A stretch of 64,000 nucleotides of DNA from Solicoccozyma terricola (Eukaryota > Basidiomycota > Tremellomycetes > Filobasidiales > Piskurozymaceae): the NCBI GenBank assembly GCA_001600875.1, contig BCLD01000017.1:520780-584779 (forward strand). Reading direction: 5' to 3'. This document shows, one piece after another, positions 1 through 10,527 of this stretch (its first letter is position 1; every line of letters begins with the position of its first letter). The notes below the pieces were generated by a model. That model had not been told where the DNA came from. It searched no databases and saw nothing but the letters and a program-made list of their open reading frames with translations. A program made the translations under genes and the position numbers.

Positions 1-760
1 CTCTTGTAGCTCCCACTTTCACGTTCATGCGATCCCGGATGCTGACATCTATCCCTCTTTGCATCATCTAAAACACTCACTACTGCCAAACTCGTCCCAA
101 CACTCGCCACGACCCAACATCGTGTAATTGGTGGAATCTCCATGATCCACGATTCGATGCCTGGAACACGTTGTTGGCCTTGTGGACGTGCAGCCATGGT
201 GGAGGCAGGGAGCGTATGAGTTGTGGATGAGAGTACTTCGATAGTGCTGAGCCAGCTTTGCTAGCTTTGAGGTGTCTGCTGAGGATATCCACCATGCCAC
301 TGGAAGATGACCCGGGTGGTGACTGACTGCCAGCCTGGGCCAGTGCCAGCGCGTAGCACGTGATAACAATAATGGGTGACATCTGTATACTACAGCAGGA
401 TTGTAGCCATCGTCAGGGTTCTGTAGGTCACACAGCTCTGCCCTCATACCAGAAGTCACTCAGGGCAACCTTGTGAATTGGCTATGCTGTTATTAGGACA
501 TACACGAGAGGAAAATCGATCACCGAGATGAGATGAGGGGAGGAAAGAAGGTGAACAGAGGAAATGGGTTGAACGAAAAGTCGAAAAATGAAGGGTGGGT
601 GAGAAGGGGAGGAATGCCTGCCTACTAATACTGCTACTACTACTACTTCTCCTCACGGATGGAAACTGTTGCGAGAGGATGAGATCTTGGTTATTATGAT
701 ACCAGTCGGGATAGATTTCAACGAAGAAAACGCACCTGAATGAGCGAGAAAAAGTCGGAA
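1..760. other. Left edge, no supported gene
   Basis: Nothing recognisable is encoded here. On the minus strand an open frame from 382 to 80 begins with a hydrophobic, signal-peptide-like stretch (SPIIVITCYALALAQA) followed by a Ser/Gly-rich part. It would make a 100-residue protein with no family I recognise. A second minus frame (764 to 456) is Ser/Phe/Pro-rich and looks like read-through of the downstream flank of the CKS1 gene. The stretch is probably the 3' flank of CKS1 plus the flank of a gene beyond the window edge. Confidence 0.3.
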
Positions 761-1648
761 TCATCCTCTTATAGCTGCCGTCTGCTCAGCAGCGGGTTTG
801 CCATGAGGGTACTTTGTCTGTTGTACCCAAGATGACACGGTCAGATCGCGAAATCGTGGGGGAAAAAAAATTGCAAGGAATAATCACTTGGTAATCAAGC
901 TCCCGTCGGAAAAGGACTGGGAAGGGGGGGGGGGGATAACGTAAGAATAAAATCCAATCATCGAAACCCTTCATCAACACCCACGAATATGTGGTTCTGG
1001 TGCTGAACGCACAAGGCAAATTGTCATATCAGCAAAAGAGAATTCCGCTACAACCTTCCATTTAACCCTGAGCTCACCGTGTACCTGCATTCATGAAACG
1101 ACCACCGGACAAATCATCAGTATCTGACATCCCACGATAGCATCATCACGACCACTCACGGAATACATCACCCATCCAAGACTTTGCGTTATACCAATCC
1201 CTCTCCATTCTGCCTCTTCCAGGATTCGTAATGTTCCATCTCCGCTTTCATCGAAATAACTGAATAATCGATTGTATCAGGGTCCTGATCAGTATCTTGG
1301 ATACTTGGTATCTAATCATAATGTTGACGATCAAAGCGAACCTTTTCGGTAACATCTTTAGCATCTGCTTGGGTAGTATCACATGTCGATATTCGAAGTG
1401 ATCATCGCAGTCTGTTCGATAAAGATTGATTGATTACGACCCTTATCAGTCGGACGTTCCCTTGGATAGTCTGCCACGACTAATGCTCTACGCAGTCCCA
1501 CATACATTTGTCTGAATAGACAATGCTGATACCCCAGACAGCTATCCGTCAGTATATCGCTACAGAAGACATGACCATGGTGACGCCGAAATAAGATCCG
1601 ATGGAAGGCTCACCGTTCCGCCAACTCCTCGAACGTGTGGTTCGCCAT
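761..1648 (-). CDS. CKS1: Cyclin-dependent kinase regulatory subunit CKS1, micro-exon gene
   Basis: CKS proteins bind CDK1 (Cdc28/Cdc2) and phosphorylated substrates, promoting multisite phosphorylation in the cell cycle. The gene becomes visible only after splicing. Exon 1 (1648-1614) encodes [11 protein letters not shown] and part of the next codon. A second exon of about 20 nt gives IVYSDK. The next exon gives [16 protein letters not shown], the hallmark CKS core. A further exon gives [10 protein letters not shown] and then [19 protein letters not shown]. Tiny exons then supply VH and APEPHI, and the following exon starts [10 protein letters not shown]. All junctions use GT..AG and keep phase, with at least six introns for about 95 codons. 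The C-terminus is uncertain. Reading on from LDYQ stops at 786, while splicing to a short last exon (TAAIRG) stops at 761. The nearly invariant FEYRHV and EPHILLFRR motifs make the family call firm. Confidence 0.87.
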
Positions 1649-1959
1649 CGTCGACTGTTTCGTCCTCAAGAGTTGGAGCACGATCTCACTCGATCTGGAT
1701 ATATGCGAGGTGTTGTTGTTGTGGTGATGGTGGTGATGGTGGTGGTGGTAGTGTTATTGACTTATGTCTGAGTATGTCCAATAGATGGGAAAGTATGACC
1801 TGTTAAGGTGGTTGGAAAGACTGGAAAGAGTTGAAAGCAAGCTCAAGATCGCGTCGTCGCGTTGGGAAAGTGGGCACGTGATCTTATTTCAGGGGGCAAG
1901 CGATACAGAGATTGGGGGTAATCAGACTGCTATCCCACCATCCAGTCGCACTCGCACAT
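1649..1959. promoter_or_regulatory. CKS1 upstream region and 3' flank of the ABC transporter
   Basis: This 311-bp spacer lies between the stop of the ABCC gene and the start codon of CKS1, both on the minus strand. It should hold the CKS1 promoter. On the minus strand, just upstream of the CKS1 start, it is rich in CAC/CAA triplets (1709-1753). No recognised operator was seen. Confidence 0.45.
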
Positions 1960-3955
1960 CTACTTGTGCTTCTTCTCATGGCCAGCCTTCTCAACCATAG
2001 CCCAGAGAGTCGCTTCTTCTCCACTGTTTCGACATAGATCGCAACGATGATCCTTTATCCGCCAACAGGTTCTGTGGCGAATCAAACTCCAAGACCTTGC
2101 CATGATCCAGGACTAGTATCTTGTCGCAGCCAACGATTGTACGGAGCCGATGTGCGATAATGAGCATCGTCGTATCTTGAAGATTCTCCTGAAGGAAGGT
2201 CTGTATCGATTCATCGCTCGCGTGGTCTGTGGGATCCTAGTCATCAGTTACGGATTTAAACCGCTTGTGACAGCGGAAGACTTCACCTACATTCGCTGTA
2301 GACTCGTCTAAAAGCAAGATGGATGAGGTGCGGAGCTTGAGCAGACCCCTAGCCAAAGCCAACAGCTGCCGCTGTCCCTGGCCTTATTTCATCATCGCCA
2401 AGTCTCAGCGAGAAGCAATGAACCTCGAGGCCGCCCAGCAAACTCACTATAGTTCAAACCTCCCTTCGCCACTTTCTCATCCAGGCTTTGAATTGTAATC
2501 CTCTCCTCCATGCCAGACACGGTATCTTCATCAGTCTGGACACTGGGCGCCCGACTGTGAGACGATTCGTCCCGAGGGAAGCCGAGAAACTCGATTCAGA
2601 TGCTAGGCCGACATGACGCAAAACTTCCCAAAGAGAGGAGTCTTCGTGTTCGTTAAAGACATCCAGATTCTCTCGGACCGTCCCGCTGAATAATTGGGCT
2701 TCTGTGGAAGGGTACCGGGTCAGTGATACTTCTTTCGGGTCGAATGGAATCATCACCCACCTTGCGGGATGATGGTCAACCTTTCTCTGAGAGTGGACAA
2801 CCGAATCTTCGAAATATCAAGTCCACCAATGGTAATTGAGCCGCTACTAGCTTCGATGAACCGGAAGAATGACAAGGCCAGAGCTGGAAAGATAAATGAT
2901 GCTAAGGGACGACGAAAAAATCGCAGTCTCAGAAATAAACGGTCACTTACTCGACTTGCCGCTTCCAGTCTAGCCGCGGACAGGAAATGCGTCAGTACAT
3001 TTGCAGGAGATGATAACCTTTACGATGCCTCACTCTACCGCAAATCCCAATTCGTTCTCCACCCTTCACACTGAAAGTCACGCCTCTGAGAACTGGTTCA
3101 AGCTCGAGTCCATAGCTGCATACCAAATCCGTCACTACGATCTCAGCGTCCTTGGTAGGCTGAAAGGCTGGCGGGTCAATCCCTCGCGAATGGCTTTCCT
3201 CTTCAGCTTCGAGTTCAAGGTCTAGAGATGCAAGGATCAGCTTGGGAGATGGATCTGTAAAGCCAGTGCACTTACATTCGCCAATTCGCTCGACCTGTGG
3301 CACACATCAGCTTCGGCATTCGACCCTTCGTCACGAGTGGACTTACCGAGTTCATGTTCTGCTCATTGGCAGTCCAGCGTCGAATGATCCACAGGACAAA
3401 GTCCATGAATGTGAGAGAGTAGGTCAACGACAGCCCCGCCGCCCCAGCATCCAAGTTGTCATTCATCAGGACAAAGGTGCTGGCAAAGACAGTGACCAGC
3501 GATCCGGCGATTTCGCAATAAGATGCAAGGATTCGATTGGCCTGCCAGAATAAGTGAAACGCGCGAGTGTTCGTATCGAGCACTCTGAGCATGTTCTCGG
3601 TGAATCGAGCACCGTGCCCGTACGCGCGGATGGTTGACGTGCCTGATGAGAGGTGAGTGAGTGCGGAACGGCCTAGCTTGTTAGTATTGTATCTCACCGT
3701 TCAAAGCCTCGCTATAACCATTGAGAATAGGAGATCTTCACCGAACGACGCTCGGTCAGCTACCTGGAAGAGCTGGTGCATGTGGACTCACTTTGTAACC
3801 GAATCCACCCGCTTGATTTCCCTTGCCGTGTTGTTGTATAGCGCGCCGATAACAACGTAGAGCAGACTGATAAAACCGGCGGTGATTGCAAAGACTGCGA
3901 AACTGAACATGTGTGCGTGGAGAGAAGGGGTTGAGTGAATGGGGTGGGGCGGGGT

Positions 3956-4027
<72 letters not shown>

Positions 4028-7000
4028 GCTTACGTGGTGTTGCATAAATAATGACCAGGAGGGCAGCTATGGTCCCAAGCAGATTGACCCAGAACTGCAT
4101 CATAATCTCGGCCGCGGCTGCTTTGACTTATTAGCGATGCTCGTCAGAAGGACAAGCCTACTTACTTTGGTCCACCACTTTAATGTCGTTTGACAGGCGA
4201 TTGAGAATTTGGCCGCTGATGCAAGTTTCAGCAGTATAGAACGATAACCAGGGCTCTGATGCGACTCACGACGGCGTGCTATCGAAGAATCTGCGGTTGG
4301 AGAATGAATAAGAGATGCAGTTCATAGCGGACGGAAACCCCACCTTATACGAGCACCGAAAATTCGGCGCAATAGCCTTTCGTACAGCGATCGTGAGGCT
4401 TGAATAGATCCGGTGAACAACCAGGTGATTCTCGCGGCTACCATCAGACCGAACAAGACGTTAACAGCCACATAGATCCCCATATACCACGCAGTTCCGT
4501 GGCGAGACAGCCCAGGCACCGCGAACTCAGTGAAGAAAGTCTGAGCGCTTCTCTTCGAAAAGGGCAAGGATGCACTTTCGCCGGCATTGACCCATGTTCG
4601 GATCCACGCATTCGTTTCTACCTGCGTTACTTGGGTACCGATGAAAAGGATGATCATGGGAATCCAGAACCAGGTACTGCCATAGGAACTGAAGTAAAGC
4701 TGGTAGGTCGACCAACCGACCATACCTTGCTCCTGCCTCTCAGCTTTGATGAAGGTATCTGTGCTAATAGATGATCGGTCCGATTTCTTCTGATCTTCAG
4801 GACGACCACTTGCCAAGCCTTTCAAGGGATTTGCTGGTTCAATCTCATTGTTTTCGTATGCCGCTTCATCAACAGCGATATCTTGATCTGGGGCCCCATC
4901 TTCCGCAAAGTGACCCTCTTTGCATAGATCACTAGGATCTCCCGCGGCAAGGACGTTTCCGCTGCCCAACACTACCGCATATGCGGTTCCTGGGAGGACT
5001 AATCCCACGTTATGGGTAACCAACAAAATAGTACGTCCTGTCACAAGTTCTCCCTTCAGGCACCGCTGGTAAAGGTGACGAGCGGTGGAGGCGTCGACAG
5101 CACTGAGAACGTCGTCGAGAATCATTGTTTTGGCAGGTGAATAAAGCGCTCGTGCCAAGGCAATTCGGGCTCTATCTCAATAGTGTTAGCTCTGAACGGT
5201 TACCATCCACAAGCTAATTACTCACTGTTGACCACCAGAGCCTATGCTTGGACAGTTCAGTGAGTGTAATATCTTGTGACGATCTGCCAACAACTCACAT
5301 TTGATTCCCCTCTCTCCTACTTGAGTGCGATCACGGTGCTCCAATATGTCAAATCTTTCATCAAAGCGCACGCCTCAACCACCTCGTCGTAACGCTTGCG
5401 ATTCCACGCATTGCCGAAGGTGATGTTCTCCCTGATTGTGGCGGAGAGTAACCAAGGAACTTGCCCGCAATATGCGATGGTGTCGCTGAGCCCCGTTATC
5501 GGGTCAATCTTACAATCGCTCGTGGCCCCTTGGTGTGCGGGCATAAAGATTTGTCCAAAATGCAAGTACGTTTCTCCTAGTAGACCGAGCAGCAATGTTG
5601 TCTTGCCAGAACCGACAGGCCCGGTAATGATAGACAACTCTCCCAAAGGAAAATCGATATTTATTCCCACAAGCCTGAATCCCGGGTTCGCACCTTCCAA
5701 ATGAGCAGCTCCTGTAGCGACATCATCCTCAAGAGAGATAGTCGCATTCTTGAATCCGATGGTCGGCTCGTCACGGCGAGTAGGGACCGAGAGCTGCGCG
5801 TCCTTGTTCGTCTCCGGGCTTTGCAAGAAGATGTCCAGCCTTTGGCAGGAAACCCATGCATTGCTGACTAAGGTTGTTATCTCCAGCAGCAGGGACAGGG
5901 GCTTGTCCAACATAGAGAAGAAGGCCAGTGATGCAAAAGCCGTGCTCGCATCTAGTACGTTGCCGCAGACGGCTGTGTAAAAGTAAAAGGTGACAACGGT
6001 AACCAGGGACGGCAAGATTTGAAGGAGGATAAGAGCACCAGCCTTAACGAGCTGCCTGTGGTAGAGTGTTTGCAACTCGCTCTCCCGTGACAAGCGCATA
6101 CGGTGCAGGACTTGCTCTTCCCAAGCACAGAATTTGACAGTGTGGATGGCGCTTAGCATCTCCGTTGCGACCTCCAAGCGTGCGTCGGTAGCCTTGAGGA
6201 GCTGTCAAATTGGACGGTCAACAGCGATCATTGAATGGACAGCATCAACTCTCACTTTCTTCTGCAACCTTGCCAATACTTTTGTGATCCGAGCTTGTAC
6301 AGCTGTAACAATAACGATTAGGATGATACCAACGAAACTGGAAACACCTATTTACCAATCGATCTGTCATTAGCGATACAGGGTGAGGCGAGGGCTTAAG
6401 GTCGGTTCAAAACCCACCTAAGAGGCGGTAAAGCAACCAGATGGTGATGATGACATTTAAGGGTGCGGTGATATAGAAAAAAAGATATCCGCTGCGTGCG
6501 AGACTGGGTGGTCAGCATCAGTCTACATTCACTAACCAGCCTCTACGTACCTAATTTCGGCTGAGCGGGACAGCCTGATATCAGTATCATTCCCTCATGT
6601 TGATGGTCAAGAGTACTCACAACTTGCAAACGCATCCCCGCCAACGAGATTTGTGATGTTAGGCGAGAGAGACGGTTTTGGCGTCTTCTCCTGTTGGCCA
6701 TCACGTTCTGATCTTGGTTCGATCTTGTCGGTGACACCCGACTCGTCCCGCCTTCGAAGTGCTTTCGTGAAGATGTCTGCCACAAGGATGGCGCGAGCTC
6801 GAAAAGTGATCTGAATAGGGCAAACCAGCTTAACTCGGAGCGTATGACTATAGGCGGGCCAACTCACCCGTCGACCAACTTCAAAGGCCTGACCGAGCAT
6901 CATACCTCGTAAGATCTGACCCAACGTCATCATTCCCACGTATAGAACTGCCACATGGATAGGAGGACGGTCTTGCGTCGCTGAATGTGACTTTCTGTCC

Positions 7001-8380
7001 GCCACGAATCCGAGCAGAAGTTGCAAGCCCACGGGAGGGAAAAAGGAGACGATAACAACGAGTATAGCCCAAACCTACAGCTCTTGTTAGGCTTTCGTGT
7101 TCAAACGCTGGGGTTTTCGGCATCGACCACTCACTGCCTGCTCTGCAAACTCCTTTCTAAAGTGCCACAACAAGCTGAGGGCTAGTATGCGATGTTGTGA
7201 ACTGGGACCGTCCTTCTGCTCTCTGCTTCGACTGATGGTTCCTTGTGACTTCCCAGCTAACCGCCAGGAAGCTAAGCAAGCGGCAGCGGTGTCATCTTCC
7301 CTGACGGCTGGGATATCTTTGAGACCAAGTGGAGATCGGTAGTGTCGGAAAAGAAGTGGTATCATGTGGCCGTAGAATCCTCGAGATAGCATGGCTGAGA
7401 CCAGATTGTCAGTAAGGCATCCTAAGAGGACGGCGATTACGCTCACAGCTCGGTTCCGCAGGATTTTTCTGTATAACGTATTCCGTGCCATCATTGTTCA
7501 CTTCTCTTGTGCTAACATCATACCCCGCTTTGTAACCCTTCAGCACGCCGTCGAGGTCACTTCTATATGGAATGTTAATGTAGGCAAAAGCCCAAGTCGC
7601 AAGTATGGTGTAGGAAATGATCTCGATCAGTGCGTCCGTCTTTTGATCTGCTCTCAAGAGTGCTGAGCGGAATACGAAAAATTCGGTGAATGTACTCAGG
7701 AGCAGAAGTGAAGAGAAATGGGTGGATAATATCGATGGAAGACGATGACGAATGGCTAGGCATTGAATGATTGCGAGGAGAGTGAGATATGCCTGTCATG
7801 TAGCCCATCGCGAATGTCAACGAGAGGTTAAACAACCTATCCTGAGATCGACCCGCTTACGAAGAAAGCCAACCTCTCTGGATGTCTCGTTCCTCTTAAA
7901 CACATTGACACCGAATGCAAGACTGTCATTGCCAACCCGCCAATAACTCCGATGGACAGCATCGTCGTCTCTGCTCTCGTATTCTTTGCAACAAAGGCGT
8001 CCCTTCCACTGGTCTTGGTGGCATCTAGCTTGGCAGCGACGGCGCACAAGATGCTTCGCGCCTCGTTATTGTAGAAAGAGGGCTGTCTAGACGAATCGCC
8101 ATCGGAAATGCCTTCGGTGAACAGCTCATCGATGCCTGGTGCATTGGAGTGGGAGTGGGACAGATGATTGTAGGATGCCGTGAGGAAGAGGATTGTAATC
8201 GAGGCAGCAAGAAGAAGAAGGGGAAGGAGTCCTTGTAGAATCCTTCCCAATCAGGTCGTCAGTCATCTCTTCCACACGTTGTTTCTACACCGACGTTTCA
8301 ACTCACTCGTTTGAGAAGCATGGAGTGAAATCAGTTCCATCCCAAACAATGTTCGATGCTACACATGTATAGCGACGCAT
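1960..8380 (-). CDS. ABCC (MRP-type) ABC transporter with three apparent frame breaks
   Basis: Full ABC-C exporter for conjugates and drugs, expected in the plasma or vacuolar membrane. Translation starts at 8380 (MRRYTCVASNIVWDGTDF), splices at about 8311, and enters an extra N-terminal membrane domain (TMD0: LPLLLLAASITILFLTAS). TMD1 follows, then NBD1 with Walker A GPVGSGKTT, signature CSGGQ (Leu replaced by Cys) and Walker B ILDDVLSAVD, the non-catalytic Asp usual in ABCC NBD1. After TMD2 comes NBD2 with Walker A GRTGSGKST split by two introns, PQ loop, signature YSQGQ, Walker B ILLLDESTANV and H-loop IIAHRL. About twenty GT..AG introns join in phase. The frame is broken in three places: near 5352 (NBD1, before DILEHRDRTQVGE), near 2587 (NBD2 linker) and near 2043 (C-terminus, before CRNSGEEATLWAMVEKAG). 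Two lie in short A/T runs. They may be sequence errors or a recent pseudogene. The stop at 1960 belongs to the conserved C-terminal frame; the unshifted frame stops at 1991. Confidence 0.88.
3956..4028. repeat. Poly-G tract (73 nt, one A) in an ABCC intron
   Basis: The tract is pure G on the plus strand apart from one A at 3998. It lies wholly inside an intron of the minus-strand ABCC gene, between a donor near 4033 (gtaagcccc on the coding strand) and an acceptor near 3898. The coding strand therefore carries poly-C. It produces spurious Gly-only and Pro-only open frames. Confidence 0.95.
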
Positions 8381-8854
8381 TGTGAGTGTGTTGATGGAGA
8401 ACGAAAGAGACGCAGGGTCAGTCCCTGCCTTTCATCTCTATCTCTACTCTGCATTTTGAGCAATCCTTTCTTCATAGCGGAGCTACGCCTCGTGGTCCCC
8501 TTTGAGGCAAATCACACGGGTTCGGTGCACGACGTCCAGGGGTGTCAGTTGGTACGTTGACGATCTGGGAGGGACGTTAAGCAACGAGGTATGATGGTGA
8601 AGAAATGACATTATTGAATAAAGGGGACTGGTGATATAAAAATGATGGCGATGGTTATCATACAAGCAAGTTGAACAAATTCCCCTCTGGTGGTGGGTGA
8701 CCCTCCTATCCCCAAGCTTTGTTGACATTTCGCCGGCTTTGCACCCGGAAATCAATTTTCACGCCGGCGTGAAAAAAAATCCCTCCCGTATGTTCGAACC
8801 CCACCATCGCTCTACAATAGGCTGAATACCCCTACTTCCTGTTCTATCCTCTCT
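8381..8854. promoter_or_regulatory. ABCC promoter and 3' flank of a secreted-protein gene
   Basis: This 474-bp spacer lies between two minus-strand genes. No coding exon could be supported; the open frame at 8755-8483 has no recognisable features. The ABCC start at 8380 is preceded on the minus strand by a pyrimidine/CA-rich leader. Confidence 0.4.
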
Positions 8855-9493
8855 TCACCCGCTGATGCTATACCCATACGACTTGCTCGCATCCGGCGTC
8901 GTCACGTTGAAGTCGCCAGACAAAAAATTAAACCCATAATATCCGACGCAGACCCATGTTTGAGTGGAGACAAGGTAGTGTAGATCGAAAGACATGTAGC
9001 CTCGACCACCGTCCATGGAGATCACAGCATCTGCGCAAGATTGAGCTGCTTGAGCTTGAGATTGTGTACCTGGAAATGTGTTCGTCACAGGGGGATGTGA
9101 AGGGTCATTGTTGCCTGCATTTGGGGGGATTTCTTTAGTTGATCGACAGGGCGGGGCAGTTGGGACGAACACCAAACTCATCCCACTTACCCAAATTGTA
9201 TGGAGTCTCTATCATGCCACTTCCCGAATAGTACAGTACATAGTACATCTGATTTGTAGGCGTCCCAACGGTCGGGTAGGCGGCGCTAACGCCTGAGACG
9301 GGAGGGCTACTTCCCAGAGGGCTTCCCGATGGCGTGGCCCGACGAACGCCTGCTTGTCGTCGACCTTGACGAGCTTGATGAGCTACGACATCGCGTCGCG
9401 TCGCGTCGCTTGCTTGAAGGATGGTGCCGAGTCGAGAGCGGAGACGATAGCGAAGAGAGCGAGGAATTGGGAGACGAGGAGTGGGATACGCAT
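8855..9493 (-). CDS. Small secreted protein, frame broken at a pentanucleotide repeat
   Basis: The start at 9493 gives a clear signal peptide (MRIPLLVSQFLALFAIVSALD), probably cleaved after SAL or nearby. The frame then hits a stop just after a 5-bp tandem repeat (9391-9409). In the next frame a Pro/Ser/Gly region continues to ...VGTPTNQMYYVLYY, followed by an intron (9190-9133) and a second exon with SCADAVISMDGGRGYMSFDL, WVCVGYYG and DFNVTTPDASKSYGYS. Removing exactly one repeat unit (or inserting two) would join the signal peptide to the downstream frame. The second exon resembles a family of small Cys-poor secreted proteins of basidiomycetes, but I cannot name it. Function unknown; the export signal suggests cell wall or secretion. 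The presence of a gene is fairly sure, its intactness is not. Confidence 0.6.
9391..9409. repeat. TCGCG pentanucleotide repeat (3.8 units) inside a coding exon
   Basis: On the plus strand the unit TCGCG occurs three times followed by TCGC; on the coding strand this reads as GCGAC units. Five is not a multiple of three, so each change in copy number shifts the reading frame of the secreted-protein gene. The present copy number closes the frame and one unit fewer opens it. Confidence 0.85.
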
Positions 9494-10149
9494 TGCATAT
9501 GTATGATGGGAGGGAAGTTTTACAGAGGTGCGCCTGAACAACCACCCAGTGCTTGTTCGAACTCTCCTTGTACAAGTTCCCAACTAGCTACTTTTTAACG
9601 TTCCTAGCCTGCTACGCTACAAAGTCGCCCACTCCTCGGGTACAGTGAAGTGAGTATTAGACGATGAAACGCGTCCTGACGAGCGCGCAAAAGGTGTAAC
9701 GCTGCCACCCGTTTCGCTGTCATGTGGAATGCTGGTTATAGAACCGACCCTGGCGTGACTGGTGGCTGGGTGACCGGGTGGGTCCATTCGACGCATCATG
9801 CTGTCCCACCGACTAGTCCAAGGGCCCGTTCGTCGGTGACGAATGTGTTATGCCTGTTTGCGCTTGTCACTTTACCCGCGCCCGCCACCGCCACTGGGCC
9901 AACAGTAGCTTCGTTTATTACGTATAGCAAGACGCAAGGCGGTACCATTGTGAGATATATAAACATATGAACAAAAACTTCTCACCCTCCTCTTATGCGA
10001 TACATCAGATAAATATCTTCGCCTTCCATATGAGTATTGACTCTTCCTCGCGGTAATATCATCTGTTTTTCCATTATCATTTCCTTATCCTTCTGCTTCT
10101 CCTTAAACTCTTCCCCGAGCTACTGCATCTCTCTCTCTTTCTTTCTTTC
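9494..10149. other. Intergenic spacer
   Basis: The spacer holds the upstream region of the secreted-protein gene and the 3' flank of the B12D-like gene, both on the minus strand. Two open frames (minus 9799-9617, plus 9722-9970) show no family features and are taken as chance. Nothing else was seen. Confidence 0.4.
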
Positions 10150-10469
10150 TTACACGCCTGACCAACTCTCCATGATCTCATCCATACTACCAAACCTCTT
10201 CCACCTCTCCATCGGTATCTCAATGTTCTTCATGTTCTTCGCCTTGTCCATCGCCTTCTGTACCGCTCTTTCCAACGCCATCGCCTCAGCAGCTATCGCT
10301 GTTGAAGCTGAGGACCGGGAAGCGCCTTTAGGTAGATCGGAACTTTGGGTGGTAGTCGGAAGAGAGCTGTTGTGTGGACGAGAGGAGATCTTTCGGATCG
10401 AGTCAGAGGATTTTCAAGGGAGGGGAAGAGGAAGGAAAGAAAGAGGCGTGTTTTTTTTTGGGGGGAGGT

Positions 10470-10527
<58 letters not shown>

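Noticed and set aside
80..382. Possible small secreted protein on the minus strand
   Set aside because: It has a signal-like N-terminus but no recognisable mature part, no homologous features and no context, so it is kept only as a remark.
3756..4193. Pro-only and Gly-only open frames on both strands
   Set aside because: They are translations of the intronic poly-G/C tract of the ABCC gene; flanking parts belong to real exons in another frame.
8785..8815. GTTCGAACCCC considered as the T-arm of a tRNA
   Set aside because: No matching acceptor stem, D-arm or anticodon arm could be found on either strand nearby.
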